From contig NZ_UQBH01000004.1 of assembly GCF_900539295.1 (NCBI RefSeq), positions 1 through 64,000 on the forward strand: a stretch of 64,000 nucleotides of DNA. The letters run 5' to 3'. How positions within the stretch are numbered: the stretch's first letter is position 1; each line of letters opens with the position of its first letter. The DNA is from an uncultured Megasphaera sp. (lineage in GTDB: Bacteria; Bacillota; Negativicutes; Veillonellales; Megasphaeraceae). A program made the position numbers and the translations under genes. Below the pieces are notes generated by a model, which was not told the origin of the DNA, did no database searches, and saw only the letters and a program-made list of their open reading frames with translations. Of the stretch, positions 1 through 8,646 are shown piece by piece.

Positions 1-1
1 A

Positions 2-1309
2 GTGGAAGAATGGGCGGATAAATCCCTGCACACGGTAGATCTGCCCGACCCTGACAGACTCATTAAGGAGTTCTGGGACATCGTCAATAACCCCAATAAG
101 ACCAGCGTTAATGTGCTGTCCTCCAAGGACGTATTTGTCCAGGAGGTGGATGGCAACCATATTGTGGTCATCAATGTTCCCCGTGCAGAGCGCTCTTATA
201 AGCCGGTTTATGTAGATGGTAACCCTCTCTGCACCTATCGCCGCAACGGAGAGGGTGACTACCGCTGCACCAAGGAAGAATATCAGGCCATGGTGCGCGA
301 TGCATCGGTAAAGACGCAGGATATGCTGGTTCTGAACGAGATGGACTTGACAGTGTTCAATCAGGAGAGCGTCCGCAGCTATCGCCAGAGGATGCGCCTC
401 TCCCGTCCCGGCCATGTGTGGGAAGCCTTGGAGGATGAAGATTTCCTCCTGAAGCTGGGTGCCGTGGGCATCGGCTCTGATGGGAAAAAGCATCCCACTT
501 CTGCCGGACTTCTCATGTTCGGCAACGAATACGATATTGTGCGGGAATTCAACGCTTACTTTCTGGACTATCAGGAACAGTATGACGCTGATACCCGTTG
601 GACTGACCGTATCATCTCCTCCTCCGGAGACTGGAGCGGCAATGTGTATGACTTCTATTTCCGGGTCTACAACAAGCTGATTCAGGATATTAAGGTGCCC
701 TTCAAAATGGACGGTGGTACCCGTATAGATGATACCCCAGTGCATCAGGCACTGCGTGAAGCACTGGCCAACTGTTTGGTGAATGCCGATTATTACGGCA
801 GACAGGGGTTGGTCATCGTCAAAAAGCGTAACAGCATTACGATGTCTAATCCGGGCAGCTTCCGCATCGAAATTGATGCCGCAAAAAGCGGTGGTGTTTC
901 TGATCCGCGGAACGGAACGATGCTGAAGATGTTCAACCTGATTGATATTGGTGAGCGTGCTGGTAGCGGCATTCCGAATATCTTCCGCGTCTGGCGCGAG
1001 CAAAATTGGACAACTCCGGAGATTACAGAGCAACTGGAGCCAGAGCGGACAATTTTATCGCTCGCCTTTGAAAAGGCAAGCGATAAAAAGCAAGCGATAA
1101 AAGCAAGCAATTCCACAATTTACAGCAGGCAAAAACAATCCGTCATCGAATACTTGACCCACGAGATTCAAGCGGATTGTAAAACGATTGCGGATCTGTT
1201 GGAGATCAGCAGTCCTCGTGCCAGAGCAGTGCTTACAAAAATGGTGAAAGAAGAAATCATTATTACCGAAGGCGGCAACCGCAATAGAACATACAAATTG
1301 AAATCCTAA
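2..1309 (+). CDS. AlbA_2/ATP-binding (RecG-like) protein, 5' partial
   Basis: The reading frame is open from the first bases, so the true start lies upstream. Residues 1-100 resemble the end of a Schlafen AlbA_2 domain. Around residues 240-350 there is a GHKL-like ATP-binding region (HQALREALANCLVNADYYG, then GERAGSGIPNIF). The last 70 residues look like a winged helix. Proteins of this build are often annotated as ATP-dependent DNA helicase RecG-related or transcriptional regulators and are common in defence islands and integrated elements. It is followed at 85 bp by a DUF262 gene on the same strand. Base and codon use are unlike the rest of the window. Family assignment is fairly sure; function is unknown. 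Confidence 0.75.
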   Translation: MEEWADKSLHTVDLPDPDRLIKEFWDIVNNPNKTSVNVLSSKDVFVQEVDGNHIVVINVPRAERSYKPVYVDGNPLCTYRRNGEGDYRCTKEEYQAMVRDASVKTQDMLVLNEMDLTVFNQESVRSYRQRMRLSRPGHVWEALEDEDFLLKLGAVGIGSDGKKHPTSAGLLMFGNEYDIVREFNAYFLDYQEQYDADTRWTDRIISSSGDWSGNVYDFYFRVYNKLIQDIKVPFKMDGGTRIDDTPVHQALREALANCLVNADYYGRQGLVIVKKRNSITMSNPGSFRIEIDAAKSGGVSDPRNGTMLKMFNLIDIGERAGSGIPNIFRVWREQNWTTPEITEQLEPERTILSLAFEKASDKKQAIKASNSTIYSRQKQSVIEYLTHEIQADCKTIADLLEISSPRARAVLTKMVKEEIIITEGGNRNRTYKLKS

Positions 1310-1393
1310 GTGTCCACTATAACGGACACCACTTATGGTAGACTTTTAGAGAGAAATTGCAGCAAGCAAAATGAAGTTTTCCGGAGGTTCCGT

Positions 1394-2584
1394 ATGGGAA
1401 ATGAATTGTTCAAGAATATCCCCAGTAAAGTAGGAGATTTGGTCAAGGATGTGCGCAATGGTCGTATCGGTTTACCTGATCTTCAGCGTCCGTTTGTTTG
1501 GAAAGATAATAAAGTCCGTGAACTTTTTGACTCCATGCTCAAAGGGTATCCTATTGGCTACATTATGCTTTGGGAGTCTCCGGCGGATTACGAAAGCAAA
1601 AAGAGTACAATCGGTGATAACTCAAAGACTTACGAAGAACCCAAAGAACTTGTCATTGATGGACAGCAGCGACTGACCGCCCTTGTTGCAGCTATGTTTG
1701 CTGTTAAGGTGAAAGACAAGAACTTTGCAGATCGTGAGATCAAAATCTCCTATAATCCGCTGACTCGTGAATTTGCCGTATGGTCTCAGGCATATGAAAA
1801 GGACACTGAGTGGATCAGCCGCATCAGTGATGTTTTTCTGGCAAAAGAGGATAATTCCATCAGTTCTCTGCGGCGTCATTTTATCAGGGAGGCTAACGAA
1901 GGCCGTAGTAAGAAGGAATTTCCGCTGTTAACAGACGAGGAAGAAGATAGAATCGAAGATAGCATCAATGCTCTACTGAATCTGTCCGATTATTCTCTGC
2001 CTACTTTGGAGATTAGCTATAACGCAGATGAGGAAAATGTCGCAGATATTTTTGTCCGGGTCAACTCTGGTGGTCAGAGCTTGACGGAGAATAACTTCAT
2101 CCAGACACTGATCTCTGTTTATGAGAACGAAACCAGCGATAAGATTAATACGTTTGCGGCAGCGTCCAGAATCCCAGCTGCCAATACCTCATACAACACG
2201 CTTTTGGCAATCGAGCCTTCTCATCTGATTCGCATGGCCGTCGGTTTCGGCTTTAAACGTGCTCGGCTGAAATATGCCTATATGCTGTTGCGAGGCAAGA
2301 ATCTGGAAACCGGAAAGTTCTCCGATGAGGGCATTATTGACATTGGTCACCAGCGTCGCCCGCTGGACGGCCGTCATGCCCTTGGCGACTTCTTCCATAT
2401 TATCGATTTCAATATCACAAAAAACGGGAACGGCGGCCAGGGAATTCAGCTTCTGCCGTTCCGTATCGGTAATGTCTTCAAAGTAAAGGATGAGGTAGTT
2501 ATCGTCTTCCGCCGCTTCCGTCTGCAGGTATTTATAGACGACGCGGTAGTACCGTTCCCCAATATGTTCAAAGAAGTAACCTGA
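1394..2584 (+). CDS. DUF262 (ParB/GmrS-like) protein, 3' end replaced at a junction
   Basis: The start is ATG at 1394 with GGAGG at 1383-1387; the frame is open further upstream but without a better site. The N-terminal half has the DUF262 signatures DLQRPFVW and LVIDGQQRLTAL (the DGQQR ParB-like/NTPase motif found in GmrS-type restriction and BREX-associated proteins) and continues family-like to about residue 310 (GKFSDE). After about position 2325 the codons are simply the antisense of gdpP, so the last 85 or so residues are not native. The DUF262 family usually runs to several hundred more residues, so this is a truncated gene. It pairs with the upstream AlbA_2 gene as a defence-type locus. 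Confidence 0.75.
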   Translation: MGNELFKNIPSKVGDLVKDVRNGRIGLPDLQRPFVWKDNKVRELFDSMLKGYPIGYIMLWESPADYESKKSTIGDNSKTYEEPKELVIDGQQRLTALVAAMFAVKVKDKNFADREIKISYNPLTREFAVWSQAYEKDTEWISRISDVFLAKEDNSISSLRRHFIREANEGRSKKEFPLLTDEEEDRIEDSINALLNLSDYSLPTLEISYNADEENVADIFVRVNSGGQSLTENNFIQTLISVYENETSDKINTFAAASRIPAANTSYNTLLAIEPSHLIRMAVGFGFKRARLKYAYMLLRGKNLETGKFSDEGIIDIGHQRRPLDGRHALGDFFHIIDFNITKNGNGGQGIQLLPFRIGNVFKVKDEVVIVFRRFRLQVFIDDAVVPFPNMFKEVT

Positions 2585-2968
2585 TTTCCCCCAAAATTTA
2601 TCAACTTTCAAATTGGGCATGATATGATCCAGCTTCTGATCATTGTCGATATCGCCTACCCAATCGCGAAAAACACTGTTGGCCCAGCAGAGATTCGACT
2701 GCATATCGATAATGGCAATACCGATCGGCAGGTTTTGTACAGCATAGGTCGATGCCTGATCGACACTGCGCGAAATGGCATCGAAAAACTGACTTATTTC
2801 TCGGCTGCGCTCATTGTGATTCTTGCGGGTCAGGACATAGGCGCCGCCGATGAGGATGACGCCCAGTAAGGCAACGATCCAATTATAGACGGCAATGACA
2901 AGAATCAGCAAGACAGCAATCAGGAAAAAAGGTCCGTCAGACCGTCTTGACAGCAAATTTTTAAACAT
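2189..2968 (-). CDS. gdpP: GdpP-type cyclic-di-AMP phosphodiesterase, truncated
   Basis: GdpP degrades cyclic-di-AMP at the membrane. The visible part has two N-terminal membrane segments (residues about 13-48), a PAS-like domain (about 75-165, LPIGIAIIDMQSNLCWANSVF) and the first part of the degenerate GGDEF domain (FCDIEIDNMEEVAKGM). The native sequence ends near residue 216 at the junction around 2320; the remaining 40 or so codons are antisense of the DUF262 gene. The DHH and DHHA1 catalytic domains (about 430 residues in the family) are missing, so this copy cannot hydrolyse c-di-AMP. The gene follows the YybS-like gene with an 18-bp gap, the usual Firmicute order. Confidence 0.85.
   Translation of the reverse strand: MFKNLLSRRSDGPFFLIAVLLILVIAVYNWIVALLGVILIGGAYVLTRKNHNERSREISQFFDAISRSVDQASTYAVQNLPIGIAIIDMQSNLCWANSVFRDWVGDIDNDQKLDHIMPNLKVDKFWGKSGYFFEHIGERYYRVVYKYLQTEAAEDDNYLILYFEDITDTERQKLNSLAAVPVFCDIEIDNMEEVAKGMTAVQRATLVTNVNNALIGELSGFQILASQQHIGIFQPSTFKAETDGHANQMRRLDCQKRVV
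2314..2330. other. sequence junction joining a DUF262 gene to gdpP
   Basis: Left of this point the plus strand encodes a lower-GC DUF262 protein. Right of it the minus strand encodes GdpP. Both proteins lose family resemblance within the same few bases: GdpP stops matching after NVNNALIG, where the family normally has a Trp. No integrase, att repeat or insertion-sequence end is visible here. It is either an assembly chimera or a genuine recombination endpoint. Confidence 0.7.
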
Positions 2969-2986
2969 GGTTCCGCCCCCTGCACA

Positions 2987-3943
2987 CTAACGCGTGTAAT
3001 CTTTTTTTCTATAGTTCGCAAGCATGTCGAAGATGCCGGCCACAAAGGCCGCATACGAAAAAACAGGCATGACAAAAAACAAGATGAGGATCAGGGCCTG
3101 CCGGCCATTTCCCAATTGAAAACGGCGGCTGATGAGGTACAAAATAAGGGCAATCCCCTGAACACAAAGAAAAAAGTAGGCAATCTGAGAGAGATTCATA
3201 CCGATGATATTCAGCCAGTCGATCTCCCGGGTAACGCCCCAATACTTCATGACCAAGGCCAATATATATAAGTATATCATACAACGAGGCATTTCCCAAT
3301 AACGAATAGGCAAAAAGGACTGGACCGAAAAGCCCAGGCGCCGCAGGATAACTTGGGAAAAGGCGATGTGAATATAGGCCATGATAAGCATGCCCAAGGC
3401 AAAGAACATGGGCAGGAGAGACGGCAGCAATTCCCGCACCTGCGCCAGTTGGGCCATGGATTCCGTCATTTGGACATCGGACATCCCTTGTGACTTATAC
3501 TGAGCCGCCATGGTATCCATGAGCTGCGTAAAGAAGTCGTTGAGCTGGGTAAAGATGTTGATATCCATCACGACGTAAGCCAACAGGCACGTAAGGGCAA
3601 AGGCTCCGGCCAGCACGACGGCGACCGTTCCCAAGAGGCGCACAGCCGGCCATTCATGGCGAAAGCCAATTCCCAAAGCAAGGCCTACAGAGCCGAAGAT
3701 AATGAGCTGATAGAGCGCTGTAATCGGATCGATAAACACGCTCATAAGGGCACCGACGGTGACGCCGAGCAGCAGGGCATAACGCAGGCCGTACTTCATA
3801 AAAATAATCGTCATCGGCACGGGCATGATGAAGTAGCCAAAAAAAGAAAAAACAGGTACATATGTACTTAGAAGCGCAAAAACCAGCATTATGGCGGCAA
3901 AGCAACCGGCCGTCGTCAGCGGCGTAACACGCTTCTGCTCCAT
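2987..3943 (-). CDS. YybS-like DUF2232 membrane protein
   Basis: A polytopic membrane protein of 318 residues with about eight hydrophobic segments, matching the DUF2232/YybS family that precedes gdpP and rplI in many Firmicutes. The chosen start, MEQKRVTPL, has a purine-rich GGAAGGGGG box 7 bases upstream; an upstream in-frame start would run into the intergenic hairpin. The family resembles small-molecule carrier S-components, but no substrate is known. It lies between rnj and gdpP on the same strand and is probably co-transcribed with gdpP. Confidence 0.8.
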   Translation of the reverse strand: MEQKRVTPLTTAGCFAAIMLVFALLSTYVPVFSFFGYFIMPVPMTIIFMKYGLRYALLLGVTVGALMSVFIDPITALYQLIIFGSVGLALGIGFRHEWPAVRLLGTVAVVLAGAFALTCLLAYVVMDINIFTQLNDFFTQLMDTMAAQYKSQGMSDVQMTESMAQLAQVRELLPSLLPMFFALGMLIMAYIHIAFSQVILRRLGFSVQSFLPIRYWEMPRCMIYLYILALVMKYWGVTREIDWLNIIGMNLSQIAYFFLCVQGIALILYLISRRFQLGNGRQALILILFFVMPVFSYAAFVAGIFDMLANYRKKDYTR

Positions 3944-3974
3944 AAAATTTCCCCCTTCCGGTAAAAACTGCGAA

Positions 3975-4003
3975 ACAGCGGAGACAAGAGATGCCTCCGC
4001 TGT
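3975..4003 (-). terminator. hairpin terminator after rnj
   Basis: A 9-bp perfect inverted repeat (ACAGCGGAG/CTCCGCTGT) lies 25 bp after the rnj stop and is followed on the minus strand by a short T-rich stretch (GTTTTT). It probably ends or attenuates rnj transcription ahead of the YybS-like gene. Confidence 0.6.
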
Positions 4004-4027
4004 CACAGTACAACTATATTTCACGTT

Positions 4028-5689
4028 TTATACTTCCATAATAATCGGTAAAATCATCGGGCGGCGCCGCGTCTTTTCATAGAGATACCGACTGAGGGTA
4101 TCGCGTACTTGAGACTTGATGACAGCCCATTCGCGAATGTTGCCGGCTTCACAGCGTTCGAGAACGGCTGCTACCCGGTCATGAGCTTCGCGAATCAGTT
4201 CTTCAGAGTCGCGGACATAGACGAAGCCGCGGGATACGATATCCGGGCCGGCCAAAGGATGGCTCGTACCCTTAGCCAAGGTCATGACGACGATGACCAC
4301 GCCTTCCATAGCCAGCTGCTGGCGGTCGCGGATGACGATGTTGCCGACGTCGCCGACACCGAGGCCGTCGACGAAGACGCGGCCGGCATTGACATGGCCC
4401 GTCTTATGGCCGGAGCGATTGGAAAACTCAAAAATCTGTCCATTGTCGCCAATGAGGACGTGATCTTTGTCGACGCCCATCATGACAGCTAAGTCGCCGT
4501 GAGTCCGGAGCATGCGGTATTCACCGTGGATAGGGACGAAATAGTTCGGCTTAATCAAGCCCAGCATGAGCTTCAGTTCTTCCTGGCTGGCATGGCCGGA
4601 TACGTGAATTTTCTTATCCCGGCCGGCGATGACATTGGCACCGAGGCGCATGAGGTTGTCGATGGTACGGCCGACACCGGTTTCGTTGCCGGGAATCGGC
4701 GTTGCCGAAATGATGACCGTATCGCCGGGCATGATGCTGACGCTGCGGTGGTTATTGGATGCCATACGGGACAACCCGGCCATCGGTTCGCCCTGGCTGC
4801 CCGTCGTCAGGATGAGGACCTGATCGGCCGGATAACGGTTGAGCTCATCCGGTTCGATGAGGACGCCTTCGGGCACATCGAGGTAGCCCAGTTCAATGGC
4901 AACCTGAACGTTGTTGACCATGCTGCGGCCGAGAACGGTTACCTTGCGCTTGAATTGGATGGCCGTATTGATAGCCTGTTGGATACGGGAAATGTTCGAG
5001 GCGAAGGTCGCCAGGATAATACGACCCTTAGCTGCGCGGAAGGCCTTGCGGAAGGCATGGCCGACAGTCGTTTCCGATTCAGTGTACCCCGGCCGTTCAG
5101 CATTGGTACTGTCCGACATCAGGAGCAGTACGCCGCGGCGTCCTAATTCTGCAAATTTGTGCATGTCCATCTGTTTCCCGTCGACCGGGGTCATATCGAC
5201 TTTAAAGTCCCCCGTGTGGACAATCGTTCCGACAGGGGTACGGAAATAAAGGGCACTGGCATCAGGAATGGAGTGATTGGTGTGGATAAAGCCGACTTTC
5301 ATGCAGCCGATCTGTACTTCGTCACCATGATGAACTTCATTCAGCGTGTAATTCGTAATGTGATTTTCTTTGAGCTTCCCTTCAATGAGGCCGCATACTA
5401 ATTTCGTTGCGTACACGGGCACGTTTACTTCATTGAGCAAATAGGACAGGCCGCCGATATGGTCTTCATGACCGTGGGTAATGACGACAGCCCGTACTTT
5501 GTCCCGGTTTTCAATCAAGTAACTCATGTCCGGAATGACGAGGTCGATGCCGAACATATCGTCATCAGGGAAGGCCAGACCGGCATCGATGACGATAATA
5601 TCGTTTCCGTACTGGATAACCGTCATGTTCTTGCCGATTTCTCCTAAGCCCCCTAAGGGAATTACCATGAGTTTTTCTTTTTTAGCCAA
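4028..5689 (-). CDS. rnj: ribonuclease J
   Basis: RNase J is the metallo-beta-lactamase/beta-CASP ribonuclease that matures and degrades RNA with 5'-to-3' exonuclease and endonuclease activity. The metal-binding motif THGHEDHIGG is at residues 71-80 (H72, H74, D76, H77). Further metal and active-site stretches are HTGDFKVDM, SDSTN and the beta-CASP VSGHASQEEL near residue 365. The length of 553 fits the family. ATG at 5689 has AGGAGG 9 bases upstream. The 205 bp between it and the next gene upstream holds only an AT-rich leader with no recognisable element. Confidence 0.95.
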   Translation of the reverse strand: MAKKEKLMVIPLGGLGEIGKNMTVIQYGNDIIVIDAGLAFPDDDMFGIDLVIPDMSYLIENRDKVRAVVITHGHEDHIGGLSYLLNEVNVPVYATKLVCGLIEGKLKENHITNYTLNEVHHGDEVQIGCMKVGFIHTNHSIPDASALYFRTPVGTIVHTGDFKVDMTPVDGKQMDMHKFAELGRRGVLLLMSDSTNAERPGYTESETTVGHAFRKAFRAAKGRIILATFASNISRIQQAINTAIQFKRKVTVLGRSMVNNVQVAIELGYLDVPEGVLIEPDELNRYPADQVLILTTGSQGEPMAGLSRMASNNHRSVSIMPGDTVIISATPIPGNETGVGRTIDNLMRLGANVIAGRDKKIHVSGHASQEELKLMLGLIKPNYFVPIHGEYRMLRTHGDLAVMMGVDKDHVLIGDNGQIFEFSNRSGHKTGHVNAGRVFVDGLGVGDVGNIVIRDRQQLAMEGVVIVVMTLAKGTSHPLAGPDIVSRGFVYVRDSEELIREAHDRVAAVLERCEAGNIREWAVIKSQVRDTLSRYLYEKTRRRPMILPIIMEV

Positions 5690-5894
5690 AATATACCTCC
5701 TAAAAATAAATATAGTTGTATCCGTTCCAACCGGAGCCCCCTATCGGAGCTACAGGTCTATCCTATATGAAGATATAACGAACAGTATTGGAAATAATTC
5801 CTTCTACCATATTTTCCGTTATTTCCGGGACGCTGTCAACAATTCAGCTTATTTTTTTTGAATAATCCTTCAATCTTACACAAAAATTTTACAT

Positions 5895-6755
5895 TTACTT
5901 TTCTGCTTTAGCCGTTTTTATAATATTTTCCGGAACGGTCAGCTGCGCTCCCTCGGGCAGGGCCGTATAATCAACGGTCAAATTGACTTCGCTCATTTTA
6001 ATGAAGGACTGCGATACGGCTTTTTCAGCGTCATTGCGTCCGAATTCATCGACTAAGGTCAAGGCCAGGCTGCGGAGCTGGTCGGTCAAAGGCAGGCTGA
6101 TGCGGGAAATGCGCTTCGTCGAAGGATCGATGGTAACGACAGTCTGAACGTCGCCGACTTTCTGCAGGCCCTGAAGGACTTTGGCCAAGACGCGGATCTG
6201 TTCATCGGTCATGCCTTCCTTCTTCCAATTGGCTTCATCCGAGGCCGTATAGATGCGGGATGCATCAAAGACGACATGATAGTCGTTGCCGCCGGCACGG
6301 GTCACCGATTTTACGCCGGCAAGGACGTTGTGGTCGCTGGTTAAATAACTGGAAATGGGTTTAGAATCCTTTAAGTCATAGCTTTTCTTCATCCATTGGC
6401 CGTCTTTTTCCTGGCCCATATAGTAGACGTCGAATTTTTTCCCGTTCTGGACGCCATAAGCCTTGTTCTGAGGAATATTATCCATGGCCTGGGCAGCAAA
6501 GCCTTCGGTCTTTACTTGCGATTCGACGACAAAAGGCCGTTCCTGGATATTGATCTGATTAATGACGGCGCCGTCACCGACGAAGGGCATCTTGATTCCT
6601 AAGGTCAGGGTATAAGCCCCCTGGGGATGGGCCGCCATATTGCGGGCCGCTTCTTCATACGTATCCTGAGGCGTTGCTGCCAAAGCGGCGCCGCCAATAG
6701 AAGCTGCCGTCATGACCAGGCAGCAGGTCTTTTTCAAAGAATATGTGATGTTCAT
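5895..6755 (-). CDS. secreted protein of unknown function
   Basis: A 286-residue protein with a clear signal peptide (KKTCCLVMTAASIGGAALA, cleavage near residue 27, no lipobox). The mature part is beta-rich and soluble, reminiscent of LolA/LppX-fold envelope proteins (repeated short strands, YTLTLGIKMPF, KKFDVYYMGQ), but I do not recognise a named family. Its ATG lies one base after the thiD stop, so translation is probably coupled. It ends the operon that starts with the SmtB-like regulator. A periplasmic location in a diderm cell is inferred. Confidence 0.7.
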   Translation of the reverse strand: MNITYSLKKTCCLVMTAASIGGAALAATPQDTYEEAARNMAAHPQGAYTLTLGIKMPFVGDGAVINQINIQERPFVVESQVKTEGFAAQAMDNIPQNKAYGVQNGKKFDVYYMGQEKDGQWMKKSYDLKDSKPISSYLTSDHNVLAGVKSVTRAGGNDYHVVFDASRIYTASDEANWKKEGMTDEQIRVLAKVLQGLQKVGDVQTVVTIDPSTKRISRISLPLTDQLRSLALTLVDEFGRNDAEKAVSQSFIKMSEVNLTVDYTALPEGAQLTVPENIIKTAKAEK

Positions 6756-6756
6756 A

Positions 6757-7560
6757 TCAATTCACACCTGCTTTCTTATATAATTCATAGAAATGATGGA
6801 TCGGACCATGGCCTTTGCCAATGGGCTCTGCATGGGCGATCCCTTCAAAGACATAAGTTTTAGCAGCCTGGACGGCATCGGATAAGGTCATGCCGTTGGC
6901 TAAATTGGAGGCAATGGCACTCGACAGGGAACAGCCCGTGCCATGAGTGCTCGTGCTTTCAATGCGTTTTCCCTTATAATAATGGAATTCCTTGCCGTCG
7001 AACAAGACATCCGTCGCATCGGCAATGCGGTGGCCGCCTTTTACCAAAACGGCCTTGGCTCCCATGGCAGCAATGGCTTTCGCAGCCTCTTCCATATCCT
7101 GGAAGCTTTCAATTTTCCGGCCGGTCAGGACTTCCGCTTCCGGCAGATTCGGCGTCAGCACATCAGCCAAAGGCAGCAAGACGTCCTTTAAGGTCTGTTC
7201 GGCTTCCGGCGCCAGCAGGCGATGGCCGCTGGTAGCTACCATGACCGGGTCGACGACGACAAAGGCCGGACGGTACTGTTTTAATTTTTCGGCAATGACT
7301 CGAATCGTTTCGGGTACGCTGACCATGCCGATTTTAACGGCGTCGACGTCGATATCTTCAAATACGGCATCGATCTGAGAGGCAATGAGTTCCGGCGTAA
7401 CGTCCATATAGCCGCGAACGCCCTGAGTGTTCTGCGAAACAACGGCCGTAATGACATTCAAGGCAAAACAGCCGTGGGCACAAAAGGTCTTGCAGTCAGC
7501 AGCTGCACCGGCCCCGCCGGACGGATCGGTACCGGCTATAGACAATACATGTTTCATCAT
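6757..7560 (-). CDS. thiD: hydroxymethylpyrimidine/phosphomethylpyrimidine kinase
   Basis: ThiD phosphorylates HMP and HMP-phosphate to make the pyrimidine half of thiamine diphosphate in the cytoplasm. The protein starts MMKHVLSIAGTDPSGGAGAAAD, with the ribokinase-type substrate loop, and has DPVMVATSG near residue 110 and the anion-hole motif THGTGCSLSSAIA near residue 215. Length 267 is typical. The start is one of two adjacent ATGs; the first (7560) has GGAGG at the better spacing. No other thiamine gene and no TPP riboswitch is nearby, so it may serve salvage or a B6-type kinase role; ThiD and PdxK-like enzymes are hard to separate by eye. Confidence 0.9.
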   Translation of the reverse strand: MMKHVLSIAGTDPSGGAGAAADCKTFCAHGCFALNVITAVVSQNTQGVRGYMDVTPELIASQIDAVFEDIDVDAVKIGMVSVPETIRVIAEKLKQYRPAFVVVDPVMVATSGHRLLAPEAEQTLKDVLLPLADVLTPNLPEAEVLTGRKIESFQDMEEAAKAIAAMGAKAVLVKGGHRIADATDVLFDGKEFHYYKGKRIESTSTHGTGCSLSSAIASNLANGMTLSDAVQAAKTYVFEGIAHAEPIGKGHGPIHHFYELYKKAGVN

Positions 7561-7581
7561 GGATAAAACCTCCAACCATCG

Positions 7582-8079
7582 TTATTTATTACGAGACGCT
7601 TCCCAAAATTTAAGTGCTTTGGGATGGACATAAAAAAGCAAGGATGCCGAACCGATTCGCCCGCCATGGACGTCAAAGTCCAAAAGAGCCATACTGCCGG
7701 TCTTGAAGTCGACGGCCGTTCCCGTCCAAGCCTGAACCCAGCGGTCGAGGAAGGGTGAATGGCCGACGATACAGACGACGTCTGATTTCTCCTGACTAAG
7801 GATTTGGTCGTATACGGCGACCAGATCTCCCGAAGCCAGGGCTTCATGGGTATGGAACTGCGCAATGGGCAGCTCCTGTTCCAAATAAGATGCGGTCTGG
7901 CAGGTCCGTACATAGGGGCTGACCCAGAGAGCCGTTTTCCCCTCCGGCCACCATGAGGATGCCCATTGGGCCATGGATGCCGCCTGCCAGCACCCCTTAT
8001 CCGTCAATTCCCGCAGTTTATCCGGCTTTTTCAAAGAAAAAGGCTGTGCCTTTCCGTGGCGCATTACACAAAGATACAT
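7582..8079 (-). CDS. SixA-like histidine phosphatase
   Basis: A 165-residue protein of the histidine phosphatase (phosphoglycerate mutase-like) superfamily. It opens with the catalytic RHG motif (VMRHGKAQPF), has SPYVRTCQTA around residue 55 and the second catalytic His in CIVGHSPFLDRW around residue 110. The small size matches SixA, which removes phosphate from phosphohistidine in proteins such as PtsN-system or phosphorelay domains. It starts 9 bp after the ArsR-type gene and ends 21 bp before thiD. The substrate here is unknown. Confidence 0.85.
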   Translation of the reverse strand: MYLCVMRHGKAQPFSLKKPDKLRELTDKGCWQAASMAQWASSWWPEGKTALWVSPYVRTCQTASYLEQELPIAQFHTHEALASGDLVAVYDQILSQEKSDVVCIVGHSPFLDRWVQAWTGTAVDFKTGSMALLDFDVHGGRIGSASLLFYVHPKALKFWEASRNK

Positions 8080-8088
8080 AGGCCCCCC

Positions 8089-8391
8089 TTATTCGGCGAC
8101 GTGCTCCAACCCGACGTTGAGCAGCGTAAATACGTGGGCATCGGCCAATGAGTACTGTACGTTCTTTCCGTCCCTCCGAAACTGAACCAAGCGGGCATCC
8201 CGCAAAATCCGCAGTTGATGAGATACGGCTGATTGCCCCATGCCAAGTTCTTCAGAAATACAGCGAACGCAGACTTCTCCATCCATGAGAAGGCGTAAAA
8301 TACGAAGCCGCGTCGGATCGCCCAACACTTTGAAAACATCGGCCAACGGCTGAATATACTCCTGTGAAAGCTTCGGTGCTTGTGGTTTCAA
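8089..8391 (-). CDS. SmtB/CzrA-like ArsR-family zinc sensor
   Basis: A 100-residue winged-helix repressor. The recognition helix is in GMGQSAVSHQLRILRDA. The C-terminal helix carries the exact SmtB/CzrA alpha-5 metal site, D84-x-H86 then ten residues then H97-x2-E100, which in that family binds zinc (or cobalt) across the dimer and releases DNA. Cys41 and Cys44 could form part of an alpha-3 site. Translation most likely starts at TTG (8391) with AGGAGC 8 bases upstream. It heads an operon with a SixA-like phosphatase, thiD and a secreted protein and is divergent from a nitroreductase. Two copies of ACTATCT lie upstream (around 8410-8430) and may be the operator. Confidence 0.85.
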   Translation of the reverse strand: MKPQAPKLSQEYIQPLADVFKVLGDPTRLRILRLLMDGEVCVRCISEELGMGQSAVSHQLRILRDARLVQFRRDGKNVQYSLADAHVFTLLNVGLEHVAE

Positions 8392-8646
8392 TGCAATCGC
8401 TCCTAGATACTATCTTCATCACTATCTAATCGTTTTATTATAGCATATTTTTCCATCAAATCGCCAGTAATGGCGAAAGATATAAGATATCGCCGCCGGA
8501 GACTTGCCGACGGGAAAAAAGATTCCTTTTTTGTCTCATCTCTGCTCTTTTTCCGCTGGGAGCAATCCCCTATAATGAGGCTGATACATATTCACGGCGG
8601 TGAGCCTCCGAAATCGGCTTGCCGCAGCAGTTCAAGGAGTGATTTT

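Noticed and set aside
4499..5146. plus-strand open frames of up to 215 codons opposite rnj
   Set aside because: Antisense by-products of the RNase J codons; no motif, no ribosome site.
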